A stretch of 11,135 nucleotides of DNA from Funneliformis mosseae (taxonomy: Eukaryota; Glomeromycota; Glomeromycetes; Glomerales; Glomeraceae). The notes beneath the pieces were generated by a model that searched no databases, had not been told where the DNA came from, and worked only from the letters and a program-made list of their open reading frames with translations. The translations under genes and the position numbers were made by a program. The stretch covers positions 1 through 11,135 of the forward strand of contig CAJVPP010003644.1 in the NCBI GenBank assembly GCA_910592005.1. The letters are read 5' to 3'. How positions within the stretch are numbered: the stretch's first letter is position 1; the number at the start of each line of letters is the position of its first letter. Below are positions 1-7,999 of this stretch, piece by piece.

Positions 1-675
1 AGTTTTTTTTAAATCTTTTAGCTTATATTTTCTTTTATTAGAATTTATTAACTTATTTCATGTTCAAGTATTTCTTTATCATCTACTAATTTTTCATCAT
101 CACTATTTTTTTATATATTGATTTATTTATTTAACTGTATTATCTGATTTTTTCTTCTTTATAAAACCATTTTTATTAGTCTTGAATTTTTAAGTATATA
201 AAAATAAAACTTAAAAATCTATATCTAGATAATAAAAATTTTTAAAAAATCTATTTCCTTATCTTTAACATATGGTAGATCATTATTATTAAGCTTAAAA
301 TAAGTTTGTATATATTATTTTTTTAACCTTTAATTTGAGTGTAAGTTTTTTTAAAATGAGATTCTAGTTTAACTTTATATAATATTTACATTATAAAATT
401 TATCTTTTCTTTATTTGTAAATTAAAATTATTTTATTTATTAACATTAATTCTAATTATATAATCATTATTATTTTACTTAGATTTTAAATAAATTTTTT
501 AATATAATTTAATTAATGATACTTTATAATTTTCCAGAAAATTTCAGTTAAAAGCTATCAAAACTATACTATAATTTAATTATATTTTTATATAATTAAT
601 ATATTTATTATAATTAGTTAAAGTATAATTTTTTAAAAGTTATTTTTTTGAATATATATTTAGCTAAAATTACTT

Positions 676-745
676 TTTTAAATTCTAATATATTCTAATA
701 TTCTAATATTTTCAATTTTTCAAAATTTTTAATATTCTGAATCTT
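676..745. repeat. Degenerate ATTCTAAT/ATTCTGAA repeat patch
   Basis: ATTCTAAT occurs at 682-689, 692-699 and 700-707, followed by related units such as AATATTCTGAATC near 731-743. The units are 8-10 bases long and imperfect. A similar patch lies at 1226-1335, and related words appear at 10940-10965. This is a decayed minisatellite-like sequence of unknown function. Confidence 0.55.
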
Positions 746-1225
746 ATTATAGCAAACCTCTATATAGTTATATACTATACTGTAAGTATATTTTTTTATA
801 ATCATTTAATTTTATAAAATGAATTTAAATAATAATAAATTACTTCTATATGTCATAAATTAATTATAATCACTATCACATAAAATTTTTAATCTATATA
901 TCATTTTATTATTGAAATTTATTTCTTCACAATTATTATAATTTAATCAAGACATAATTTTAACTAAAATTACTGTATAATATTATATAATTTTTCTTTT
1001 ATAAAAATTTATATTATACATACTTTAAAAAAGAAATTAAGCAATTTGATATTTTGTGAAATAAATATCATTAAAAAAGAAAATAATTAGTAATTACATA
1101 ATTTATAAATTTAATTTTAGCCAAAATTAAGATAATTAAAAAATTTATACCTTTATAGTAATCATATCTCTATATAATTATCAATTTTTAGAGAACTGAA
1201 TAAATGACTATATAAAAATCTGATT

Positions 1226-1335
1226 GTATTCTGAAATTTCTATTTTTCTAATATTCTGAATATAAATTTTTTAAATCCTAATATTCTAAATCTTAATTTC
1301 CTAAATTTCAATTTTCTGAATTCTAATTATTCTAT
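1226..1335. repeat. Second degenerate ATTCTGAA repeat patch
   Basis: ATTCTGAA is found at 1228-1235 and 1253-1260, ATTCTAAA at 1283-1290, TTCTGAA at 1314-1320 and TTCTAATT from 1321. Spacing is irregular (about 25-30 bases). The words match those at 676-745, so the two patches are probably copies or decay products of one repeat family. Confidence 0.5.
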
Positions 1336-2227
1336 AATTTTATGATTATTTTTCATTATAATAAAATAAAAAATTTTCTATTTTATCTTATTTATTTACT
1401 TATTGAGAAATATTAGTAGTGAATTAATTTATTATTTATTTCTATAAGATTAATAATTCTACATAACAAACATTTTGTAATAAAAATTATATTTTTTAAT
1501 AATTAAATATATTTCTGTAATAAAAAATATATAATACATATATTATTCAAAGTGTAATGAAGAATAATATTATATAATGATTACACAGTATGTAATAAAA
1601 AATTATAATTGTAAATATAATATTACTAAAATTAATATTTAATATTTTATTAAGAAAAATAACATATTTTTTAAGTTTGCAGGTAAATTTACCAACTAGA
1701 TAATCTAAGAGTATTAATTTTTTATCTTTAAAAAAATTATTTTAAATTATAAATAAAAATTTATTTTATTTAGAAATTATAACTAAATAATTTTTAGTTA
1801 AAAAGAACAGAATCATCTACTTTTTTAATAATAAGTTTATAATTAATTTCTATTTTAATTTTATATTTTATTATTTTCAATTTTAAATTAATATATTTAG
1901 ATTCATTTTAAATTATTGTTATAAAGACTTCAAAAAAGTTATTTTTAAGATTAATAATTTCTGTAACTTTATTTCTTTTATTTATTATATTAAATTTGAT
2001 TTACTATCTTTATTATTAAATAATTATTAATAAGATTTATTATATGTTTTATAAAATAAAATTAAAACATTTTATTATAAATATTTTTTTTATTTAAAAG
2101 ATGTTTAGACTTTATATTTTGTTCTTAATATTTTTAAGTAAAATATAAAAATTTAAATTTATTAATATATAAAATCTGATATTAATATTAATTATTGTAT
2201 TAAATCTAATTATCTGATTTTTTTAAC

Positions 2228-2301
2228 ATTATGTAATATAAAAATTAGCTAATTATACTTAAAATTTTAAATTAATTAAAAATTATATTACATTACATAA
2301 T
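2228..2301. repeat. 74-bp AT-rich inverted repeat
   Basis: ATTATGTAAT (2228-2237) is the exact reverse complement of ATTACATAAT (2292-2301). A second overlapping pairing joins TGTAATATAA (2232-2241) with TTATATTACA (2283-2292). The arrangement could be a tiny MITE-like remnant, but inverted pairs arise easily in such AT-rich DNA, so confidence is low. Confidence 0.3.
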
Positions 2302-2532
2302 TCTAAAAAAAATATGTTTTTAGTTAAAAATAAATGAATTAAATAAAGTATTTAGATATAAAAAATGTAAAATTTTATAAAAAAATAGATTATTAACCTT
2401 AAGAATTATTATAATTTAGCTAATAAAAAAGAAAATAATAAATTTTTATTAATTTTTAAAAAATTGTATTATTTGTTAAAGCTATAAATAACTTAAGTTA
2501 ATTTATAAGCTTAATTAAATTCAAAATATTTA

Positions 2533-2568
2533 AATCAATCAGAATTTAAAAATTCTGTTTAATTGATT
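2533..2568. repeat. Hairpin with 8-bp and 7-bp arms
   Basis: CAGAATTT (2540-2547) pairs with AAATTCTG (2550-2557) across a 2-base loop. The outer AATCAAT (2533-2539) pairs with ATTGATT (2562-2568) across a 4-base one-sided bulge. The stem is good for this composition, but it has no neighbour that suggests a role. Confidence 0.4.
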
Positions 2569-2603
2569 ATAAGTTATTAAAATTTAAATTTTATAAATAA
2601 AAG

Positions 2604-2630
2604 AAAAGGTAAAAATAAAAAGGTAAAAAT
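2604..2630 (+). repeat. 14-bp tandem duplication
   Basis: AAAAGGTAAAAAT occurs at 2604-2616 and again at 2618-2630, a two-copy tandem repeat with a 14-base period. A degenerate third unit (AAAGTAAAAAT) follows from about 2639. This is probably replication slippage in A-rich DNA. Confidence 0.5.
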
Positions 2631-2798
2631 AGTGAAATAAAGTAAAAATAATCCTATTTTTTTATATAATAATATTATTTATTAATTAAAAAATCAATTA
2701 AAAAAATATAAATTATTGATAATATTCTTGCTTTTTTAAAATTAAAGATTTGATTTAATAATCTAATATTTTTATTTTTTAAATTAAAAGATTAAAAA

Positions 2799-2866
2799 AT
2801 ATATATATATATAAATACAAAATTATAGTTTTATCTTGCTAAATTATATTTATATATATATATATA
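2799..2866. repeat. Paired AT microsatellites
   Basis: Two runs of alternating AT/TA (about 2799-2813 and 2849-2866) lie just before the composition changes and CpG appears at 2920. They mark the edge between the desert and the gene-bearing block. Confidence 0.6.
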
Positions 2867-2898
2867 AATAAAATAGAACATATGTAAGAGAAATAGTC

Positions 2899-2912
2899 TG
2901 GTCTTAAGACCA
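2899..2912. repeat. 14-bp perfect palindrome
   Basis: TGGTCTTAAGACCA is its own reverse complement. It is richer in G and C than the DNA to its left and sits 8 bases before the first CpG of the window. It could be a protein-binding site or the end of an old mobile element; neither can be decided from sequence alone. Confidence 0.6.
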
Positions 2913-3135
2913 TATAAAAACGATTACTACAAATTAATGATAAATTGATTTACTATTTTAGTATAATGATTAATAAATCGTTAAAATGGGACTTGACTAT
3001 TATCGTGTATAGTATTGAACAGATTGGTTGTTTAAACTTTGCCTTTGGCATATAAATAAAAAAATAATTTTAGTAAAACCATTAAAACAATTGAATAAAA
3101 AAAGAAATTGAATAGATTAGTAAACTGAAAAAAAT

Positions 3136-3248
3136 AACACCCTTACCCGATATCGCGGCAGTCCGAATTTCTAAACGCCGTTACTAGCCCGAAATATTAA
3201 AAAAAAAATTATTAATTTCATAAATTAATTTAATAAACGCCCTTACCA
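3136..3248 (+). repeat. Three copies of an AACRCCCTTACC motif
   Basis: Related 13-base words occur at 3136-3148 (AACACCCTTACCC), 3174-3186 (AACGCCGTTACTA) and 3236-3248 (AACGCCCTTACCA). The first and third match at 11 of the first 12 bases and are exactly 100 bases apart. An AT-rich stretch (about 3194-3234) separates the last two. The area is about 0.4-0.5 kb past the stop codon of the enzyme gene. It may be a remnant of a mobile element or a downstream regulatory site; I do not recognise it. Confidence 0.5.
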
Positions 3249-3394
3249 ATACTGGGTATTTACTATATAGAAGACCCGGGTATTTTGTATAAAGTTCTTA
3301 ATAGAGATAAGCTCAGTGTGTATTATTTAGGCGAAACAAAGGGTAAGCAAATCAGTAAATAAGACAGGCCGTGTGACATGCAGATATATTTATA

Positions 3395-3400
3395 TTTATT
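3395..3400 (-). terminator. Possible polyadenylation signal
   Basis: On the minus strand an AATAAA lies about 220 bases after the stop codon of the nitrate-reductase-type gene and is followed by T-rich sequence. It is the first exact AATAAA I see in that direction. In AT-rich DNA such hexamers are common, so this is only a candidate for the transcript's 3' end. Confidence 0.35.
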
Positions 3401-3617
3401 AATAAAAATTCATATGTTATGGTTGTGCAAAAGAGATCGTCATGTTAAATTCTTATCTTATACAATCGTAATATCATAATTTGAAAAGTACATTCATGAA
3501 GTTTAAAATATTTAATGTTCAATGCAGACAAAAAAAGAAAATCATATTACTCTATTATGCTGCTAATAACGATGATATGGGAATAAATACATATTACTAT
3601 GGCAAAAATAAAATAAT

Positions 3618-5213
3618 TTAAAGCTTTGATTTCTTTGAATCTTCTAAATCGCCAATATAAAATTTGTCCAATAACTTTCTTGCCTTTTCAGAATGAATTG
3701 CATTAAATTCTTCAGAACAATCGGTACCGGCATTGATACGAATAGCAGTGGCACCACCGGGATGAACTGGAATAAATTTCGTGCAATCATAAACTTTTTT
3801 ATTCACGACAATCCAACAATCACTCTCAAGTTTATGTTTTCCTACTTGTTCCAACGTAAACGTTGGAACTTTGGACGAACTTTCATTTTTAATTGCAGGC
3901 TTAGGAGCAGGCGCAGGAACAGAAGGTTGTTGTGCTGCCATCCATCCACCAGGATTATTACCAGGTTGAATTGGATGTTCAAATTTCAAAGAAACATCCG
4001 TTCCGGAAGTAATGAAATGTACTTTTACTCGATATTGACGATTATTCATCATTCCCATTACATTCCAAGTTGGATCTTCTGGTTGCGAATTATGAGCCGA
4101 ATCCCACGCTCTAACTCTAAATTCCTTACAACGCAAGAAACTATGTGTAGGGATTGTTAATGACCAAAAGGTCCAACACCAACTTCTACCGTTATGTTCT
4201 ACAGGATCATACAAATCCGCAAGAAACCAATATTTACCATCATCCAAAGTTATTTCTACACGTGTAACCTTACGACCTCCTCCGGTATAAGCGTAACCTT
4301 TAAGAGTATACTCGGAATTATTTGTAAGTCTTGAGAATGGAATGATTTCATCATGTGCAGGAGCAGCGATTGCCGAATTAACGTTTAATTCGTATATAAT
4401 ATATTTGGGAATATACCACCATTTTTCTTTGTTGGCAAGTTCAGCATCCACATTTGGAGGTAATACACGATTATCATGAAAGTGATACCAACTATCGGAT
4501 TCCTTATCGGATAAAGTGATCCTATTAAGCCATTTAATCATACGACCTCCGATAATTCCAGGAATGATCATACGAACCGGAAATCCATGATCAGGTGTTA
4601 ACCTTTTACCATTGATTTCATATGCCAACATAACATCTCTTTCTTCATCCATGGCCCATTTCAAAGTGATACTTGTTCCATAAACGCCATTTGGTAATTT
4701 ATCGGCCCCGTCAAAACAAACGTAACGAGTTTTCTTATAATTATCATCAACTTTTACTCCCGCCAATTGTAAAATATAACGTAACGGTACACCTTTCCAT
4801 ACTGCTGTGCTTACTCCTGCTGGTCCCCAATTAAATCCGATTGTTTTTTTGATCATATTTTGTTCTTTACGTCGATTTCCTGCGCAAGCAAACGTTACAG
4901 GAAATTCAAGATATGGAAAACTTGCGAGGTCATCCATTGATAAAGTGAGTGGGTTAGGTACATCTCCATCAATTACTATCTTATGAGTATCCCAACTGAG
5001 TTTCGGCACGGGTCCATGGTTTCTAACATAATGTAGAGAAGTTGGTGTTATAAAACCTTGTTCCAATAATAATGGTAAAGGGGCTTCGCAGTTAAAAGGA
5101 TGTTTTCCTGTCAACCGTATAAGGTCGGGGTGTCTTGGAACCCAATCGTCAGGAGTTCCAATATCACGAGGATCAATTTGTTCTTCATTAAAAATTGCTG
5201 TTTGTTGAGCCAT
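3618..5213 (-). CDS. Nitrate-reductase-type molybdoenzyme without FAD domain
   Basis: A 531-residue protein, probably cytosolic: no signal peptide or membrane segment is seen. Residues about 38-280 are the molybdopterin domain, with HPFNCEAPL (38-46), the molybdenum-ligand Cys110 in FACAGNRR, GFNWG (126-130), PDHGFPVR (207-214) and GGRMIKWL (222-229). The dimerisation domain (about 285-425) includes WNVMGMMNN. A Pro/Ala-rich hinge (426-449) leads to a cytochrome b5 domain (450-524) with heme ligands His484 (HPGG) and His507. Asn248 (DNRV) and Met386 stand where sulfite oxidases carry Tyr and Arg, so nitrate is the more likely substrate. Ordinary assimilatory nitrate reductases are about 850-900 residues and continue into an FAD/NAD(P)H reductase; this one ends about ten residues after the heme domain, with no donor splice site or reductase coding downstream. 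Electrons would have to come from a separate reductase. No intron is visible. I chose the ATG at 5213 (A at -3, G at +4, family-like MAQQTA) over one at 5324, whose extension reads through a 15-base homopolymer. A sulfite-oxidase-like role is the main alternative. Confidence 0.93.
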   Translation of the reverse strand: MAQQTAIFNEEQIDPRDIGTPDDWVPRHPDLIRLTGKHPFNCEAPLPLLLEQGFITPTSLHYVRNHGPVPKLSWDTHKIVIDGDVPNPLTLSMDDLASFPYLEFPVTFACAGNRRKEQNMIKKTIGFNWGPAGVSTAVWKGVPLRYILQLAGVKVDDNYKKTRYVCFDGADKLPNGVYGTSITLKWAMDEERDVMLAYEINGKRLTPDHGFPVRMIIPGIIGGRMIKWLNRITLSDKESDSWYHFHDNRVLPPNVDAELANKEKWWYIPKYIIYELNVNSAIAAPAHDEIIPFSRLTNNSEYTLKGYAYTGGGRKVTRVEITLDDGKYWFLADLYDPVEHNGRSWCWTFWSLTIPTHSFLRCKEFRVRAWDSAHNSQPEDPTWNVMGMMNNRQYRVKVHFITSGTDVSLKFEHPIQPGNNPGGWMAAQQPSVPAPAPKPAIKNESSSKVPTFTLEQVGKHKLESDCWIVVNKKVYDCTKFIPVHPGGATAIRINAGTDCSEEFNAIHSEKARKLLDKFYIGDLEDSKKSKL

Positions 5214-5216
5214 TAT

Positions 5217-5576
5217 TATCAAAAAATAATTTATGAAATGTCTTTGGATCTGTTCATTCAATATATAAGATAAATTCGAATCTGGCTGACAAAAAAAAAA
5301 AAAAATTTCTATCATGCAATTCATTAAACATGTCGGATCTTATCATCATCTTATCTTTGTTATCTTTGAAATGATTGTCCATCTTTGTCTATCTTTGTTA
5401 CACAGATTTTTTAAATATATTTGAAAATTCTCTTTTTTCGAATCGAACATTAATTTGTCTAGTGTAATAAATTCTGTATCAATTTTTTTTTTTTTTTATC
5501 AACGTGCTTCTTCATCAGTCCTGATAAGCCGTTTCTAGAAACAAATATGTTTAGAAGATCTTTTGCTTATCATATC
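5217..5576 (-). promoter_or_regulatory. GATA-motif cluster upstream of the enzyme gene
   Basis: Read on the minus strand, CAAAGATA occurs three times (plus-strand positions 5352-5359, 5361-5368, 5390-5397), with a near copy CAAAGATG at 5380-5387. Further HGATAR sites end at 5220, 5344, 5500 and 5571; plus-strand sites are at 5268-5273 and 5522-5527. About nine sites in 360 bases compares with my rough expectation of two at this composition. GATA factors of the AreA/NIT2 type activate nitrate assimilation genes in fungi, so control by nitrogen supply is a reasonable inference. A TATATATT sequence lies at about 5261-5268. Confidence 0.5.
5483..5497. repeat. 15-base T tract
   Basis: A run of 15 T on the plus strand, matching in length the 15-base A run at 5291-5305 nearer the gene. 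Such poly(dA:dT) tracts exclude nucleosomes in fungal promoters, which would suit an upstream regulatory region. The role here is inferred only from position. Confidence 0.45.
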
Positions 5577-5663
5577 AGTTATGGAATTTATAAAAAAAAA
5601 AAATTTTTCAAATTTCAGGTTAGCTCATTCTATTTAGAATCAACCAATTTTGTAAGTTGCACT

Positions 5664-5753
5664 GAAATTCGCGTAAATTTGTATGAAATTCGTGGAACCC
5701 GTGGAATTCTTAACGTTTAGGAATTCGGAAAAAAGTATTTGAAGAATTCGCGG
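5664..5753 (+). repeat. Cluster of GAATTCG-type repeats
   Basis: Five related units lie in 90 bases: GAAATTCGCG (5664-5673), GAAATTCGTGGAA (5685-5697), CCCGTGGAATTC (5698-5709), GGAATTCGG (5720-5728) and GAATTCGCGG (5744-5753). Spacing is irregular. The CpG-rich form resembles an undecayed version of the AATTCTG words seen in the CpG-poor flanks (1314-1325, 10944-10960). It is probably a degenerate intergenic minisatellite; any function is unknown. Confidence 0.55.
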
Positions 5754-5871
5754 CAAAACACAATGAGGTATGTTATCTATAATAATCTAAAAGTGTAACA
5801 GATTGGCATACACAAATAAATAATTTTTTTAATTGTCATTTTTTGATTGCCATACATAATCAATAACGATG

Positions 5872-5913
5872 ATCCATGTATGTTGGATATCTTATCAATT
5901 GACAATCGATAAG
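5872..5913. repeat. Two adjacent hairpins, one flanked by GATA sites
   Basis: ATCCA and TGGAT (about 5873-5887) form a small stem around TGTATGT. Immediately after it, 5891-5901 (CTTATCAATTG) pairs with 5903-5913 (CAATCGATAAG) at 10 of 11 positions around a single base. The second stem carries one inverted GATA site in each arm. This could be a symmetrical GATA-factor binding site about 680 bases upstream of the enzyme start codon, or chance. Confidence 0.45.
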
Positions 5914-6957
5914 AGAATCAGAAAAAAAAAGCCCATTTTTTATTTGATTAATTTATTTTTTTTTTTTTAATGTCTTTTTTATTTTTATTTTAATATTTAT
6001 AATAATTATATTATTAATTAATATGAGACGATCTGATTCTGAATTCAGCTCGAGTTTAAAGTAAATTCTTTATCAGATCAATCCTAGTTTTGCCTTTTTT
6101 CAATACTTCTTGATTAGTTATCTCACGCATTATTATGTTTTCTAATAATTAGATTATCAAAAAAAATAAAATATTAAAAAAAAAACTTACTTTTAAATTC
6201 TTCTTAATTTATTACTTTTTCACAACTCCAAATTTATATATTTTAAAAAATGTTTCTCTGATTTCTACCTTTATAGAAATTAAATTAATTAAAAGTTTTA
6301 TTACTTCATTGAAATATAAAGTTAGCAAGTTATACGATGATATGTTGTGATGATAAAAGATAAGTTTTGTGTGCGATTAAAATAATTTTTGTATATCATT
6401 TATAAACATTTTGTGATATTATGTGTTTTTACCATACGAATTATCGAACAAAAAAAACCCAATTTTTTTGTTTTGACGCGAGTTTTTTTTATTCTGCACA
6501 CAAGATCTTTCCAATCAAATCAAACTTATACCAGCCATAAATCAGAAAATTTTGTGATATTACTTGGAACAAAGAAAAAATTTTGTGGTGATTGAGTGAA
6601 TTATTTGCGTTCATCACATAATTTTGTGAGATATGTGAAATGCCAAATATCATCGTCCCTGATCCAATCTATTAAAAAAAATTATATCGAAAAAATTAAA
6701 ATTAAAAATACTTTCAATTCGAAATTTCCAATTTTTTATATAAAATTAAATTAAATAAATAAACTATTCAATCTTTTAAATTATTATATGATCTGAATAA
6801 TCTGAATAATAAGGATGATGAAATTATAAAATCTTCTACATATCATATATATATCATATACTTTTATATTTTATATTACATACAGTATATATTTATTATA
6901 TTATATATCTTTTATTTTTTCAAAACTTACAATCGGACTGACATATCGGACATCTCG
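5914..6957. other. Upstream intergenic stretch, possible small exons
   Basis: No gene is established here. On the minus strand there is a stop-free reading of about 54 codons (roughly 6385-6220) without an ATG. After it come a consensus donor GTAAGT at 6190, an acceptor at 6142 (intron 49 bases) and a 24-codon ORF (6130-6056, beginning MREITNQEVL). These could be the 3' exons of an unrecognised gene on the same strand as the enzyme, but the two parts do not join into a single frame. ATTTTGTGATATTA occurs at 6408-6421 and 6549-6562. Confidence 0.3.
6408..6634 (+). repeat. Dispersed ATTTTGTGATATTA repeat
   Basis: The 14-base word ATTTTGTGATATTA is present exactly at 6408-6421 and 6549-6562 (141 bases apart). 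A variant ATTTTGTGAGATAT is at 6621-6634. The last copy is part of an imperfect palindrome with the preceding TCACATAA. It could be a repeated binding site or a remnant of a local duplication; nothing in the sequence indicates a role. Confidence 0.45.
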
Positions 6958-7999
6958 ATCATTATTCATTTTTATTACAAATTAATAATATATACTATAT
7001 TTTACACATAAATTTACATAATTATAAAGCAACAAAATATTAATTTTATCAAATCAATTAAATATTGAATGACTCTTATTAGAAAATCTTTTGCATTATA
7101 TATATAAAAAGTACTGTTATCCCTTATTTTTAAAATTAATTAAAAAAATTCAGCATAATAATATATACTAAAATTTTGCAGATATATGCATACTATCTTT
7201 GAATACTAGAGTATCAATTTTTTATTAAAATTGAATAATTATTAAATAAGATCAATTTTTATTATTGGCTTAAAATTAGTTACAAAATAGAACATAAATA
7301 TAAAAAATTTTAGCAAAAACAATTTATATTGCTTATATATGTAAATATTATCAATTTATTTAATGAGTTAATTAGCAACTATTAAAAGATTTTACATATA
7401 AATAAAATTTGAAAATTTTTAGTATTGATTAATAGTATTTAATTTTATTATATTTAAAAAAAATTGAAAATAAAATGAATAACTTTATTTATTATATAAT
7501 ATTATAGTTTAATCAAATATTATATAAAATTTTATATTAATTATTTGTATTATGTTCTGTTTGTTTTAAGAAAAATTCAATATTTTTATCATTATTATTC
7601 TCTCTTAAATTATTAGTTTCATTTTTTATAATTTATTACTTTGCTGAAAAAATCCTTCATTTTTAAATAATACTTAAACTACGTCATTATCACATAATTA
7701 GTCCATTATCATTTATATCATTATCAAATATTATACAACATGTTGCAAAATCATAGTAATAATACTTTTTTGAAATCATTGTAATGATGTTTTTAATATT
7801 ATGTAAATGTATTATCAAGACATTATATACAATAAAGTAAAATACTGTAAAATTACTATTTGCGATGATATACATATATAGTGCATATATAATAAGGCTA
7901 TTTTTTTAATTATACTATCACATATTATTTTTATATTAATTCAGTTAGAATTGTAATAAATATTGTTAGTAATATCATAAAATAAAGATACATATAATA
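6958..7999. other. CpG-poor AT-rich stretch without a recognised gene
   Basis: From 6958 to 7681 I see no CpG and no protein-like frame, only AT-rich DNA with short TA runs (about 6842-6905). A 61-codon minus-strand ORF at 7690-7875 is likely chance. However, another minus-strand frame, continuous with the fossil gene to the right, has long stop-poor runs down to about 7740, so the relic may extend into this area. Confidence 0.5.

Larger units (their letters stand above)
1..2919. other. AT-rich, CpG-free gene desert
   Basis: No convincing gene is present. All six frames are broken by frequent stops and I recognise no protein motif. The stretch is made almost entirely of A and T with long homopolymer runs. 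Reading it through, I found no CpG dinucleotide before position 2920; from its low G and C content I would roughly expect about a dozen. It does hold degenerate ATTCTAAT/ATTCTGAA repeats (676-745 and 1226-1335), inverted repeats (2228-2301, 2533-2568), a short tandem repeat (2604-2630) and AT microsatellites (2799-2866). The likely nature is old, methylated and deaminated transposon or intergenic DNA; that is inference. Confidence 0.75.
2920..6957. other. CpG-containing island around the enzyme gene
   Basis: CpG dinucleotides appear first at about 2920 and recur through the 3' flank, the coding region and the upstream flank until about 6957. After that, none occurs until 7682. DNA on both sides is CpG-poor. 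A plausible reading is an unmethylated gene island between methylated and deaminated repeats. The observation is direct; the methylation explanation is inference. Confidence 0.65.

Noticed and set aside
1..310. Minus-strand frame with acidic, protein-like runs (for example SDDEKLVDDKEILEHE)
   Set aside because: The total number of stops is about what random AT-rich sequence gives. With no splice or motif support I could not separate it from chance, although a third relic here is possible.
3136..3150. CCCTTACCC resembling a telomere repeat
   Set aside because: It is not CCCTAA/TTAGGG and it is not tandem. It belongs to the dispersed three-copy motif.
2880..3617. Search for the missing FAD/NAD(P)H domain downstream of the enzyme gene
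   Set aside because: No flavin-binding RxYTP-like or NAD(P)H-binding motif was seen on the minus strand, and no donor site precedes the stop. The domain is not in the 3' flank.
3693..4160. 155-codon plus-strand ORF
   Set aside because: It lies wholly opposite the enzyme gene, which has clear conserved domains there. The translated product has no recognisable pattern and is an antisense shadow.
6389..6595. 68-codon plus-strand ORF
   Set aside because: It is Phe/Ile-rich and low in complexity, depends on homopolymer runs and contains the local ATTTTGTGATATTA repeat. No domain or neighbour supports it.
7690..7875. 61-codon minus-strand ORF
   Set aside because: It consists mainly of Ile, Tyr, Asn and Phe as expected from AT-rich DNA. 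A different frame is the one continuous with the fossil gene at 8000-8600.
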